Notes: generated by a model from the letters alone, not told the origin. 64,000 nucleotides of DNA from Aporrectodea caliginosa (GCA_020284085.1 JACEVL010000690.1:575001-639000), one strand, 5' to 3'; counted from the stretch's first letter, positions 43,260 through 54,839 are shown. Numbers and translations are program-made.

Positions 43260-43620
43260 TAATGATGACGTAATCGCTAATGTAAAAGACACGTTTAATA
43301 AATATTGCTTTAAAGTATGTTTGGAACAGACCTCAGCCGACTGATCAACGAAAGTAGTTACGATTAATCAATGATGTCATTCCTAGTTAAGGTATGACGT
43401 CATCAATACAGATAGGTATTAGTGACGTCATCACTAGCGGAACTACATTGCTGCCGTAATGGTTCCTCAAAGACATGCTACCAAGTGACGTCATCAATGA
43501 TGGAAAAGATAGTAGTAAGTGACGTCATCTATAATGGAAGATAATATTTTCTACGTCATCACTGGCAAGGGTGTCATCGACAAGGACGTTGTCAGCAGCA
43601 ACAGTCGTCATGGAAACAGC
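43260..43620. repeat. Cluster of TGACGTCA palindromes, copy 1
   Basis: TGACGTCATC occurs at about 43393, 43431, 43493 and 43521, with related ATGACGTAATC at 43266 and CTACGTCATC at 43551. A diverged copy of the whole block lies at 57278-57500, including AAGGACGTTGTCAGCAGCAA. Confidence 0.9.
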
Positions 43621-43860
43621 CATCATACAAATCCTCTCAAAGGCTAAGGAGCAGAAATCTTGAACCAAATTTGGCAGGGATTTTACCCCTCCCCTCCCCG
43701 ACCTCTCGATTGAGAGTTCTGCACGCTAACCACTACACTACCGAGCATACCCAGAGTATTTCCTTTTATTCACCTAGTCTGTAATTTGTTCAAGTGTTGG
43801 TGTATCGAGCACATCATCTACTCATTGAAGACTTATAAGGTACTGTAAAGACATCCATCC

Positions 43861-44490
43861 TTGATTGAACGAAGCTGATAAATATATAGCGTGGGATTCT
43901 CTATTTAAAGGTGTCTAAGTAATTCACATTTTTAGGACCTCCTATAGGTACAAAGGCCGTTGACACTAAAATATTCCATCAGATAACGTTGTGCATAAAA
44001 TGAACGTTCCGCCAGTGTCCTGACTGTGGTAGTGCCAGTCGCAGGCTTGGCAAACTGAGGAGGGCAGCGCTAATCATCTGATTATCTTCAAACAATCACG
44101 CACCAACTGGACTCGAATGTCCACTGGACATCGCTGTATACAACTAACTTCAATCAATATTAGGTTGAATGTTTATTTAAGGTTAATGCGGTCATTATTT
44201 TCGGCTTTAAGTTTCGGGAGAGCAACTATTATCAATGGACCTATGAAAGACCCACTGTGTTTGAAAGAATGCTTTTCAACAGTACTTTGAAAATACGAAA
44301 CAAAATAGTATTTTCTATGTTGCAAATAGAAGTCTATTATCAAATAATATTGTTCCATCACTGTATGCTCAGCCATCTTCGATTTTCATTAGTCGATAAT
44401 GAACCTTCCGTGAAGTCATTTCTGGCAATAAAACTGTAACGTATTTATTAGATACCTTTAAATCGCATGATTCCGAAGCAATAAATACCT
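43861..44490. repeat. Repeat block bounded by inverted 57-bp motifs, duplicated at 58095-58712
   Basis: It begins with the reverse motif and ends with the forward motif. A family C piece lies at 44024-44080. A 60-codon frame from 44257 (MFERMLFNSTLKIRNKIVFS...) recurs at 58486 with a few substitutions. The match over about 620 bp is close to complete. Confidence 0.9.
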
Positions 44491-44553
44491 TTTATGTTTG
44501 AATTTTATTGTTTTCAGAAAGAATATGTATTTATTCTTCTTATTTCTCTTCCG

Positions 44554-45240
44554 TCAGTTTCCCGACGATGAGGCCCTTATGAAGCCTCTCCAGTGTTCTC
44601 TATTCCGTACTATGCTGCCGATCTTTGTTATGTCTGTACCCCTCTTCTGTAGGTCTTCTTGGATGTTGTTCATCCAGGTCTTCCGTTGCCTTCCCCTGCT
44701 CCTCTCTCCCTCCACGTGACCGTGTAGCGCCGCATTGGGCAGTCTCTCTCCCGCCATCCGTCTCACGTGTCCGTACCATCCAAGTCTTCGTCTCCCAATT
44801 CTCTCTATCACCGTCTCCTCCGCTCCGAGGTCTTTTCTTGTTTGATCATTCCTTATTTTGTCTCTCCTGCTTCTACCCATGATTCTCCTCAACCACCCCA
44901 TTTCTGCCACCAATAGTCTTCTCTCATCCTCTTTCCTCAGTCACCAGCACTCCGATCCGTATAGTAACACTGGTTCCACCAGGGTATAGTAGAGTTTCAT
45001 CTTGGTCCTGATTGAGAGGCTTTTCGCTTTCCACATTTTGTTGAGTCCTCCAAAGGCCGCACAAGCCAGCCCGATTCTTCGTTTGATGTCCTCTTCGCAT
45101 CGTCCATCCTCCGTCATCATGCCTCCCAGATATACAAACTTTGTAACCTGTTCCAGTGTCTCTCCCCTATTGTCACTCTTAGATCTTCATGTTGTTTCCC
45201 GATGATCATCGTTTTTGTTTTCGCCTCGTTGATCTTATTG
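44554..45240 (-). pseudogene. LINE reverse transcriptase C-terminus
   Basis: Read on the - strand: NKINEAKTKTMIIGKQHEDL, FVYLGGMMTEDGRCEEDIKR RIGLA, FGGLNKMWKAKSLSIRTKMK LYYTLVEPVLLYGSECW, a TGA stop (44943-44941) where Trp or another residue is expected, LRKEDERRLLVAEMGWLRRI MGRSRRDKIRN, then RRRLGWYGHVRRMAGERLPN AALHG and RSRGRQRKTWMNNIQEDLQK. This is the thumb and C-terminal region typical of many non-LTR elements (GWxGHVxRM...RGRxRKTWxxxIxxDL). There is a frameshift near 45170. The 5' end is missing. Confidence 0.88.
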
Positions 45241-45245
45241 TTGTA

Positions 45246-45590
45246 TTTATTACATACCTTTAAATCGGATTATTTTGAAGCTATAAATATTTTTAAATAT
45301 ATTTTACTTTTCAGTTTTGCAATTGCTCGATGATCAAATCGTTTCTGTGCAACTTCGCCACTACGCTACCTGTGGTAGTGCCAGTCCTAAGCCTAGATAA
45401 AGGAGGAGGAGGATGACGACGCTGATCATCTTCGTTATGATACAGTGTTATTAAACACCAACTAAGCAACCAACCAATCACACACAAACGCACAGAAACT
45501 GACCTGATAACGGTTTGGTTTTGGTGCGCAATGCATTGTGCATTAGACACCGGCGCAATAGAAGTTACCAATTAGAATTACATGCCAGCA
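45246..45590 (+). repeat. Block with short 57-bp motif and family C hairpin
   Basis: The ACATACCTTTAAATCGG variant of the 57-bp motif is followed by the same sequence as 42360-42610. Confidence 0.8.
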
Positions 45591-45770
45591 CATAATATAT
45601 AACATGTAGCTTTTAACATATGCTGGTACTAATGCATTAATATATGTCGATACATTCATGAATATATTGATATAGAAATATAATTATACTGTTTGCTTTG
45701 ACTGACTACTCATCAAGATTTTAATTCCTCAGATGGCATTAAAAATTTTGAACTTATGACCCTGGTATAG
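45591..45770. other. AT-rich stretch with ATATGYTRATGCATTAATA words
   Basis: Degenerate repeats like those at 59450-59600. Confidence 0.5.
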
Positions 45771-46480
45771 ATGAGAAATTATCATGGCTGGATAATGTAG
45801 TCTTTAAACGCTGATTGCCCCCTGTGAGGATTGAACTCACGACCCCTGGTATACAAGACCAGTGCTCTGCCACTGAGCCAAAGAGGCTCACGGTGCAATA
45901 GCGATAGCCTGCAGCTGTTCTTTTAAATGTACATCTTTGCAATTATAGCCAAATAGTCAAAGCCGTTTCTTTAAAACGTTGTAATTGTAATTGTAATTGA
46001 ACATTTGTATAGCGCCACTCAATGATTCAGAGGCGCTCCCGACCCAGGGCTCTAACAAATAAGATAGTCTTCAGGCGTTTCCGAAACTGAGGAAGAGAAA
46101 GGCTGAGGAGCTGAAGACGCAATTCAAGCGGAAGATGGATCCAACTGGAGGGGCCGACATACATGTAAGCAAAGCTTCTGGTTTGAGAAGTTGCACCACG
46201 CATGTGAGGGACAACCAGAAGGCCTTTGGCGACAGAGCGCAGAGCAGAGCGACCAGGGAGTGTAGAAACCGATGTGCATAAGGCCTGAAGGTATGAAGGA
46301 GCTATCCCGAGCAGAGAGTTATATGCCCCAATAAGATTTTAACCATCGACCCTGGTTTGAAAGTGTTCTGCCACTGAGCTATGTTAACATAAATACTACA
46401 CCAGTTTATCAATGTTTAACACATAAGCAGCGAAACAAAGAACTTTCTGTTTTTATGTCTAGTGCCTTTCTGCCTAAAAA
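45770..46480 (-). repeat. Composite tRNA-like block, third copy, interrupted by family F
   Basis: Module 1 at 45818-45893 has loop CTTGTAT (TGT, Thr). A family F piece (45985-46320) is inserted between modules. Module 2 at 46322-46384 is deleted. Confidence 0.75.
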
Positions 46481-47029
46481 GTGAATTACTTAGACACCTT
46501 TAAATAGGGAATCCCATGCTATATATTTTTCAGCTTCGTTCAATCTAGGATGGATGTGTTTGCAGTCCTTGAAAAAAGTCTTGAACGAGCAGATGATGTT
46601 CTCCATACACCAACACTGTAACAAATTACAAACTATGGGAATAAAAGAAAATACTCCGGGAATGCCCGATAGTGTAGTGGTTAGTGTGACTCGTGCGTAA
46701 CATGCGGTGAACAAAGCAAAGTCAATTATTAGCTGTTGAACGACGCTGATTAATATACAGCTTTTGTATCCCTATTTAAAGGTGTCTAAGCAATCCATTG
46801 TTTAAAGAACCTTTTTAGGTACGAAGGCCGTCGACATAAAAAATATTCCGTCAGAGAAACGTTTTGTATAAAATGAACTTTCCGTTATTGTCCTAACTGT
46901 GGCAGTGCCAGTCGCAAGCCTGTCCAAAGGAGGAGGGCAGCACTAATTATAAATTATTATCGTAGGCGTTATGGACAATTCTGGAAAAACAACAATCCCT
47001 TGAGCTAGCTTGAGGTGCAACCATGGACA
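46481..47029. repeat. 57-bp motifs (forward 46489, reverse 46736) and family C copy
   Basis: The two motifs point away from each other here, about 190 bp apart. Between them lie a family G piece and a truncated SINE-like family A start (GATAGTGTAGTGGTTAGTGT at 46669). A family C copy (GGCAGTGCCAGTCGCAAGCC) lies at 46903-46950. Confidence 0.75.
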
Positions 47030-47690
47030 TATGAAGTGTTATGGACTTCAGTTTTTCATCCTCGGCATAAAAGGGCGCGTTTTATCTTTCTACAATTAGT
47101 GTGCGGTCATTGTACTGATTACAGGGGAGCTGGCTATAACTATAGGGCAATTAATATTGAAGAGAAATCTCTTAATATACTTCTGCCCTGACAGGGGATT
47201 TGAACCTGTGACCTCTCGGTTGACTGTCCAACACGCTAACCACTTGACTACGGAGTACGGACTAATCCATACTAGACGAAAATAGGCAAGACTAGGTTTG
47301 TTAGACGATAGAGGAAACTGCTGTTGATTATTTCTAATAATATAGTTGAGTGTTTATCGAGATTCTATCAATCAAATATTTGCTCAGTATATTGACACGT
47401 GTCGCTTGGATGATCTGGTTTAAGGGACCGTCAAACACGAAGGTACCCGCAGCCTCTATAGCTCAGTGACGTCTTCTAAACCAGAGGTCGTGAGTTCAAA
47501 CCTCATTGGGGCTTATATTGTTTTAAAATTGCCAGCTACGCCTCACAATAATTACGCCCGATACCAGATAATCGTCGATTTGGATATCCGGATCTTCGAA
47601 GTTGCATTAAAAAAAGATAAAACGCGCCCTTATATCCCTCGGATGAGAAACTGAAGTCGCTAGCACTTCATATGTCCATGGCTGCCCCTC
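47030..47690 (-). repeat. SINE-like family A copy 4 and inverted composite-block piece
   Basis: The - strand head (TCAAGTGGTTAGCGTGTTGG, CAGGTTCAAATCCCCTGTCA) is preceded by TATGCCGAGG-type words. 47330-47590 is an inverted copy of 39955-40200, with a deleted tRNA-like module on the + strand at 47451-47514. Confidence 0.75.
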
Positions 47691-48218
47691 AGGCTAGCTC
47701 AATGGACTTTTTCCAGAATGGTCCGTATATAGCGCTTCCGGTAATAATCTATGATTGGTGTCGCCCTCCTCCTTTGGTCAGGCTTGCGACTGGCACTACC
47801 ACAGTTGGGAAAATGGCGGAAAGTTCATTATGTGCAGCAATAGTCGTATACAAGAAATGTTTCTTAAAATTAATTCTTCATCACCATTCCTAATGTACAT
47901 TTAATTCTTAATCTATTTATTGCAATAACAATTATATATTTTATTTTATTTTATTTTATATATTATTACTTATTAGCCTTACAAAGAAAATGAAATATTT
48001 ATAGAGATTTAGAGATTGGAAGAACAGACAGAAAGCTGTCTAAAAGAGCATTTACAATCTTGGTCGTCGTCAATGTTTACCCTTATCTGTGAACGTACAT
48101 GACGTCTGCATTACATTGGCTTAAAAAGGTAGTAAGTCAGATCCTCTGCCGCAGAAGTTCCTAAGTTTAACGTACAAATTTAGTGCATTATGAGTGGCTG
48201 ATTGCTAACGGTAATTTT

Positions 48219-48407
<189 letters not shown>

Positions 48408-48569
48408 TTGAAAATAATTATATAAATAATTATATAATATTTAGTGGCTGTTTGACGGCACTGTGTCAAAACAATGATGATTAGCGTCGCCCTCCTTCTT
48501 TTTCCAGGATCGGGACTGGAACTGCCAGAGTACCAGAGTGGCGGAGTTAATTTGCTTTTATATAATTAT

Positions 48570-49620
48570 ACTAATTATTATGAGATATAGCGTGGAAGAT
48601 CGTTCAGACGTTTTAAAGGTGTTTAGGCTTTTATTCAGGTTGGTTGTGTTTCTGCTTGGATGTGAAACGACCTCTAGCGCCTGAAGATAAATTCGCAAAT
48701 CCAGGGAGAAAATAAGCAAACTCTCCCTGTGGAAATCTCTTCCTTGTCTGCTCATACTGTGTGATAGTCAGACGGGCAGATAAAACAGATGTAAAGTCAG
48801 ATTATCAGCGAAAGAATAAGAGAATTTCTGTAGTTTTTAGACACCTCTTTTAAGTGTTCGAGGTAGCTTATAATTTATGCAGAAGACGCAGAAAAACGGA
48901 ATAGCTTATGCTAATGACATTTTAATATTATGTTTGCACAGTCTTAAATGGTGTCTTTTGGAAGCTATGAATTCATTTTCACTGCACTGTATATGTTTAA
49001 ATTGTCGTCAACGGCCTTTGTTAAACCTTGTTCTAAATAAAACGGAATAGCTTTCATAGGGAATTGAAACTATATTCGTCAAAAACTTTAAATACGTCAA
49101 CATCCTATCAGAAACGGAATCCAAGACAAGAAAAGAGAAAGAAAACAAACTGATGAAACATAATAAGAAAATGAACTGAAATACCTAAGAAAAATGTAAC
49201 GACGTCACCAGCGTTTTTAATGTTAAGCTGTAAGATGTCGTTAGACATTGGATAAATAATAATTATAACGGAATAGCTTGAATTCATTATTGCCTTCCAT
49301 GATAGTAGTAATTCACACCACCCCTTTTGGTTTAAATGATATTTAAATCGATCTACAATAATGACCAAGGAACGGCTAAAGAAAAAGACTTGAAGGATTT
49401 ACAAAACCCAGCTAGATTGGTCAGAGGTAGCAATCGCAGCTCCGATGGTAGACCAACCTCGATCAACTTCTGAAGGTATATATACTGTATACGTGGAACG
49501 CTTGAACGCTTTCGTATCGATTGCAAGGCGACCCAGTTTTAAAAGCCAATATTTTGCTCTCGCTGCGTATTGGCAGTTTTAGCACGATGCCGTTTGAAAG
49601 AGTCGCTAAGCTGATGGATT
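48570..49620. other. Mostly unassigned, with weak motif copies
   Basis: A weak reverse 57-bp motif (ATAGCGTGGAAGATCGTTCA, TTTTAAAGGTGTTTAGG) lies at 48585-48630. No gene recognised. Confidence 0.45.
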
Positions 49621-49627
49621 AACGTGT

Positions 49628-49699
49628 GCCTCTATAGCTCAGTGGCAGAGCACTGGTCTCGTAAACCAGGGGTCGTGAGTTCAAACCTCATTGGGGGCA
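49628..49699 (+). tRNA. tRNA-Thr(CGT)-like gene
   Basis: The 72-nt sequence folds as a full cloverleaf. The acceptor stem GCCTCTA/TGGGGGC is complete with two or three G-U pairs and discriminator A. The D arm with A box is TAGCTCAGTGGCAGAGC, the anticodon arm is CTGGT/ACCAG with loop CTCGTAA (anticodon CGT, Thr), and the T arm is GTGAG TTCAAAC CTCAT. A TTTTT terminator lies at 49707-49711. Many degenerate relatives occur as - strand modules in this window (anticodons TGT, TGC, TTC, TCT), so it may be an active gene or a well-preserved member of a tRNA-Thr-derived repeat. The canonical A and B boxes and the nearby terminator favour a functional gene, but only moderately. Confidence 0.55.
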
Positions 49700-49944
49700 T
49701 CTAGTGTTTTTCAATGATCAACTTCACTACATAACATACCAGACAATCAGCTTTCTAAAGGGCCTTCCAGACTATGTCATTGATGGCACGATTATGAAGA
49801 GATGGCCAGAAGACCAATTTACAAACGAGGCCATGGGGGCCAGCAGGGTAGATCATATCCAATTTATTATCTGATTGTTCTTGTCTTTAAACAGCATGTT
49901 ATATTGATATGTTGGTGCTGATGTAATAGACCTATGCAAGTCAA

Positions 49945-50180
49945 TAAAGCTTTCCACGCCTCTGCTCTAAAGGAATGGAATCGACTATACCACTCTCTCT
50001 TCGTAGGTCAAATTCACTTCCTTTCTTGAAAAAGCGACTCAAAACTCACTATTTCCCCTTGGCTTTCAAGGATTTAGAAATCTAAGTGCATCTTCACCTG
50101 GCGGCTGACTATCCGCGCCTCAGATTTACATTTCTGTGTGACCTTGCGCGCGTTACAAATTTATTTAATAATAATAAAAA
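49945..50180 (+). pseudogene. LINE C-terminus and 3' tail, short copy
   Basis: ALKEWNRLYHSL, frameshifted LEKATQNSLFPLGFQG, matching the WNxLPxxLR...FKxxLKTxLF end of L2/CR1-like elements. It ends with GCGCGCGTTACAAATTTATT and an AATAATAATA tail. Confidence 0.65.
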
Positions 50181-51097
50181 TGATGGATTACAAGGATTTA
50201 GCAGTTTCAGCTAGAAGGAAAACTTAGACACCTTTAAAGAACTCTTTTGTCACGCTATATATTCGTCAGTCTCATTCATTCATTAATGATAACCTCAATT
50301 CCGTGCACTGAGTCACGTAGATCGATGTCATCAACATTAAAAAGTGATAGAAGACAAATTGCAAAATGTAAATGTAATACTAATTTTGAAACGCATTTAC
50401 TGAATTCTGCGTTTACTAAAGCTTACTAATTGGACTAAACACTGGAGTAACAAGTTGCGAAATTGCCAACTGTATTTCGAATAAACTTAGGCCTCTCCCA
50501 AATCGCCTGTTTGGCTGGCAGTGGCTTAACGCAGCATGTAAATATCTCCCTGCTAGACATCAACAAATCACCCAGAGGTATATCGACAACCACACAGTTT
50601 TGTCGCAACTGAAGCCAAATACATGTAGGGTGAAGAAGCCATAGAGACCAGTGATGGTTGATTGTCTGAGAATGACTAAATGATTAACGTTGCCCTCCTC
50701 CTTTGGCCAGGCTTCCGACTGTCACTACCTTAGTACGGAGCTGACTAACGTTAATTTTATGAACAACGACTTCTTAAGGGATCAAAGGCCGGTCACGACG
50801 CGAGGAAACAGTTCCGTTTAATACTTATTTTTTTTAGTTTTGTTAGCATTGTTCATTGTTTCGGGACATATCACACGAAAATTTGAGTGTTAGGAACTAC
50901 TGTAGAAGACGAATGGTCATCAACTGAACGAAAGCGGTATTTATTCCTTCGGAAATCTACGACTTAAAGGTGTCTAATAAATACGCTTATATTATAATAA
51001 TCTTCGTTTATTACAATGCAAACTGACACATTGTAATACGATTAGAATTCATAGTAAGAACGATGATCAGTTTGATCAGAAGTTATTACAGGAGTAG
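50181..51097. repeat. 57-bp motif (forward 50223) and family C copy (- strand 50680-50745)
   Basis: The forward motif continues TATATATTCGTCAGTCTCAT. A reverse variant lies near 50926-50968. The remainder is unassigned. Confidence 0.65.
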
Positions 51098-52080
51098 AAT
51101 TTAATTATTGGCAGCCATGCAAGGCGCCCATCACGTCCTAATGCTCATTAGAAAAGAAAAAAAAAACGGAATTGATATGGTTTGACCGTCGATCCAGACC
51201 ACATCTTGACTTGAAAACTCTCTGCCTGCAACTAGATGAAACCTGCTCTATCCAGCCTTCTAATGTAGTTCGTGATCTTGGAGTTTTTCTTGATAGTAAA
51301 CTCTCTATGTCTAATCATATTGGCTCTATCACTAAAGCTTGTTTCTTCCATCTCCGACGAATACGCCAAATCAAGCGCTGCCTTAATGAGCATTGCCTTC
51401 ATATCTTAGTCCATTCACTTGTATTATCCAGGATTGACTACTGTAACTCAATACTCTATGGTCTGCCAAAATCCACTCTTTCACCGCTTACCTCTGTTAT
51501 CCACACTGCAGCTCGTCTAGTCAAGAACCTTGGCCCTAGAGATCACATCACCAACTCCCTTCAGCAATTACACTGGTTACCCATTCAGGCTCGGATATCC
51601 TTTAAAATCTGTCTTTTCATGTTCAAAATAATGTCAGGTTCTGCTCCTCTTTACTTATCATCTTTAGTCACACCATGTGCTGCTCTTGAATCAAGACGTG
51701 GATTGCGTTCGGCTTCGAAAAGAGACTTCGTAATCAAAAGAACAAATCTACAATTTGGAAACAGAATGTTTGAAGTAGCTGGTCCAGCTGAATGGAACTC
51801 TCTACCAGAACTAATCCGAAGATCATCCTCAATTAATATTTTTAAATCTAAACTTAAAACTTATCTCTTCTCTAAGTACTATGATTAGTACATTGTAACG
51901 CGTCCTTTGAGTAAGACTTTGTTTTATTAAGGCGCGTTATAAATGCAAAGTTGTATTGTATTGTATTTTGCCAACGCCATCAGGCGAATGAAAGGCTTTT
52001 GGGAGGGTAGTGGGAACCGATCCCGCGTCCGTGTTGATCTTCTGCTCTTGGTGTCGTAGAGTTACCATAACTGTAACATC
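51098..52080 (-). repeat. SINE-like repeat H split by a LINE
   Basis: The - strand repeat H (see 24117-24265) reads TTGGCAGCCATGCAAGGCGC at 51110 and resumes GCGAATGAAAGGCTTTTGGG at 51983, continuing through GGGAACCGATCCCGCGTCC. The intervening 51160-51967 is a LINE insertion. Confidence 0.8.
51160..51967 (+). pseudogene. 5'-truncated LINE, longest intact RT C-terminus in the window
   Basis: An open frame of 238 codons ending at 51888 begins IWFDRRSRPHLDLKTLCLQL and continues SNVVRDLGVFLDSKLSMSNH, ITKACFFHLRRIRQIKRCLN, LVHSLVLSRIDYCNSILYGL P, HTAARLVKNLGPRDHITNSL QQLHWLPIQARISFKICLF, FEVAGPAEWNSLPELIRRSS and KSKLKTYLFSKYY. This is the thumb/C-terminal region of a Jockey/CR1-like element. The 3' UTR includes GGCGCGTTATAAATGCAAAG and ends in a GTATT tandem tail (51948-51967). 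It lacks stops or frameshifts in this portion, so it is recent, but it starts after the catalytic YxDD and cannot be active. Confidence 0.92.
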
Positions 52081-52259
52081 CCCTCAAAAAATGTATAATG
52101 TTAAAGTCCAGAGGTATGCCCCTAAGACATTAACCGTAAGCATTCGACTTAATAAATATTAATATTAATACATTTTTTTGACTGTAGTTTGGCGTAAATT
52201 GCGATATCCATTGGAGATAGAAGTCCAGTTCTCAGAGAGACGAGTAATGGTTGATTGTT

Positions 52260-52540
52260 TTGATGATGTTTAAATGATTAGCGTTGCCCTCCTCCCTCAG
52301 CCAGGCTTGCGACTGGCCAGTGGCGTAACGAAAGGGGGCAGAGGGGTAGACGCCCTCTGGCGCACCACCAGAGAGGCGCAAAATTAGCTTGCAGTGGTAC
52401 ACAGTACTATGACAAGAACGATTAAAAGTCTACAAGAACATCAGAAGAGGCGCATTCATCAACCCTTGCCCCTGGGCGCTGAAACCCTTCGTTACACCAA
52501 TGCGACTGACATTACCAGTGTACGAACACATTATATAAAC
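52260..52540 (-). repeat. Family C hairpin repeat interrupted by a hAT MITE
   Basis: Family C consensus on the - strand (GCGTTGCCCTCCTCC, GCCAGGCTTGCGACTGG) is cut at 52316 and resumes at 52502 with GCGACTGACATTACCAGTGT. Confidence 0.85.
52309..52509. mobile_element. 185-bp hAT-type MITE with near-perfect 8-bp TSD
   Basis: Element 52317-52501 begins CCAGTGGCGTAACGAAAGGG and ends CCCTTCGTTACACCAAT. The flanks GCGACTGG (52309-52316) and GCGACTGA (52502-52509) differ by one base. No coding capacity. Confidence 0.9.
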
Positions 52541-52628
52541 TAAGTTTTTCTTACGGAATATTTTCATTTGATGACTTTTGTAGTTATAAGTTATCGTCAA
52601 ATAATAGATTGCAACTATTTACCACCTT

Positions 52629-52686
52629 TAGACACCTTTAAATAACTCTATCTTCATGGTATATATAAGTCAGTTTTTCGTTCAAT
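52629..52686 (+). repeat. 57-bp motif, forward
   Basis: TTTAGACACCTTTAAATAAC followed by GGTATATATAAGTCAGTTTT and CGTTCAATC. Confidence 0.85.
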
Positions 52687-52913
52687 CGTAAGTTTCTTTT
52701 AGTTCAATAACTAGTGCTGTGTCACATAGATTGACGTCATTAACAAAATCGATTTGTAAAGCAATAGAAAAGAACTTGTAAAAAGTAAAAGTTACTGGTA
52801 TTCTGATATAAAATAAAATCCCAACTAAATATAAAACATGTTTTAGAGAGCATAAAAGCGCAAAATCTCTTCATTTTATGTCCATATTGTGTGACACTCA
52901 GAAGGGCATCTTC

Positions 52914-52945
52914 GTAGTCGTCGTCGTCGTCGTCGTCATTATCAC

Positions 52946-52983
<38 letters not shown>

Positions 52984-52993
52984 CCACCACCAC

Positions 52994-53052
<59 letters not shown>

Positions 53053-53068
53053 CCACAATCACCACCCC

Positions 53069-53163
<95 letters not shown>
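52914..53163. repeat. Mixed (GTC)n, (ATC)n, (ACC)n microsatellite
   Basis: Consecutive GTC, ATC, ACC, GTCATC and ATC runs of about 250 bp in total. The poly-Ile and poly-Met frames are by-products. Confidence 0.97.
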
Positions 53164-53166
<3 letters not shown>

Positions 53167-53239
53167 CAGTTGCAATAACAACAACATCATCAACAATAAC
53201 AATTAGCAATAACAATAACCACAACAGTAACAATGACAT

Positions 53240-54530
53240 GAATTAGCGTCGCCCTCCTTCTTAAAGCAGGTTTTTGACAGGCACTGCCAGATAATGACAA
53301 TGGCGGAATTAATTTGTTATTGTTCCTATTATTATAGAAGTATAGCTCCACTCTAGCGTAAACTGCGTCTCCTTAGATGTGAAGATAAATTCCCTGAAGA
53401 AATCTCTTCATTTTATGCGCATATTCTGTGTAAGTTAGATGGATGGATGAGATGGATCAAATGTCAAAGTAGCCACAGAAGAAGAAGAGAAGTTGCGTAG
53501 TTCTTAAACACCTCTTCTAAGTGATCCATTCACCTTATAAGTTTGAAGACTCGGGGGAAAAAACAGTAAGTCTGGCATGTTATTTCTCGTATTGAACCCT
53601 ACCATATCTCACAAGACGGTTAACTCCGCCACTGTTCGCTTTCTGACAGTGCCAGTCCCAAGCCTTGATAAAGAAGGAGGGCGACGCTAATGGTCTTTGT
53701 TTCCACACAGTGGTCGTTAAACAGTTAACAAGCAATCAAAAGACAAGACAGCGTCGTTTAACAATCGTATCATCATTATCAGCCTCCTTCTCGTCCCCGT
53801 CGTCATCAGCATCATCTTCATTACCGAAACAATGGTCCTGGGTTCTCCGTTTCCTTTATCTTTTTAATTCCACTACTGTCGTCCTCTGACAGTGCAAGTC
53901 CCGGGTCTGGGAAAGAAGGTGGGCGATGCTAATCATCCCTGTTACTACACAGCGTCGTAAAAAACAACAGACCAAACTCTTTATGCATTGTATCCGCCTT
54001 ATAAGTAAAAGACGAATGAAAAATCCGAACAGTCAAAGTTCAATCGTCCATTATAATTATAGACCAAAGGCAGTCTGAACGACACACAGTGTTTTCCAAT
54101 CGACGTCCTTTGGTAGGTTTAGGTTAGATATCGCTAAATAATTGGATTCTTTAAGAATAGACTTAACGACAACATTTTCTTAGCCTCGGCATATTACGGC
54201 GTTTGGCCAGTTCTCTTCCTAGCCGCCAAATGATCTTCTCACCGACACTGTACGGTCAGTGTACTCGTTATGGCTGAGTTCGCTATGGGGCGAAGGTAGA
54301 TAAGCTTTGGTTTAAGCTCCTAGTTTATAAATAAGCAAACGCTTCCTGAGGATATCTTTTGCTTTTCTGCTCCTACTGTGTGGCAGCAAGACGGGCGGAT
54401 AAGACGGGTGTAAGGTCAGAGTAGAACCCGAAGAAGAATAGAATTAATGTAGTCCTTAAACACCTCTTTAATGTGTTTCAGTCAAATCATAAGTTAAAGT
54501 GCGCAGAAAAAACAGTACGTTGGAACGGCG
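53240..54530. repeat. Cluster of family C hairpin repeats
   Basis: Copies at 53240-53300 (-), 53625-53715 (+) and 53875-53965 (+), each with CTGGCACTGCC or GGCAGTGCCAG-type ends, CTTTA/TAAAG and CGACGCTAAT. Unassigned AT-rich sequence lies between them. Confidence 0.7.
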
Positions 54531-54596
54531 ATGAGGTTTCTCTTGGAACGTAATCATAATTATCTTAATATTATGTCATCGTTAAGCACACGTTTC

Positions 54597-54810
54597 ATCA
54601 TCATCATCACCACCACCACCACCACCACCACCACCACCACCACCACCACCACCACCACCACCATCATCACCATCACCACCACCACCACCACCACCACCAC
54701 CACCACCACCACCACCACCACCACCACCACCACCACCACCACCACCACCACCACCACCACCACCACCACCACCACCACCACCACCACCACCCACCACCAC
54801 CACCACCACA
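54597..54810. repeat. (CAC)n / (GTG)n microsatellite, ~210 bp
   Basis: Long CAC array with a few CAT and one CCC change. Poly-Thr, His, Val or Gly frames arise from it and are not genes. Confidence 0.98.
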
Positions 54811-54839
54811 AAAGCAATAATCCTAGCTCTGTGTTTCTC

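Noticed and set aside
44625..45205. + strand Ser/Pro-rich frames
   Set aside because: They are antisense to the LINE reverse transcriptase C-terminus read on the - strand.
52644..52700. Assigning a definite Pol II promoter at the TATATAAGTCAGT sequence
   Set aside because: TATA and initiator-like words are present, but the same words sit in a repeat that also behaves like a terminal repeat, and no gene follows.
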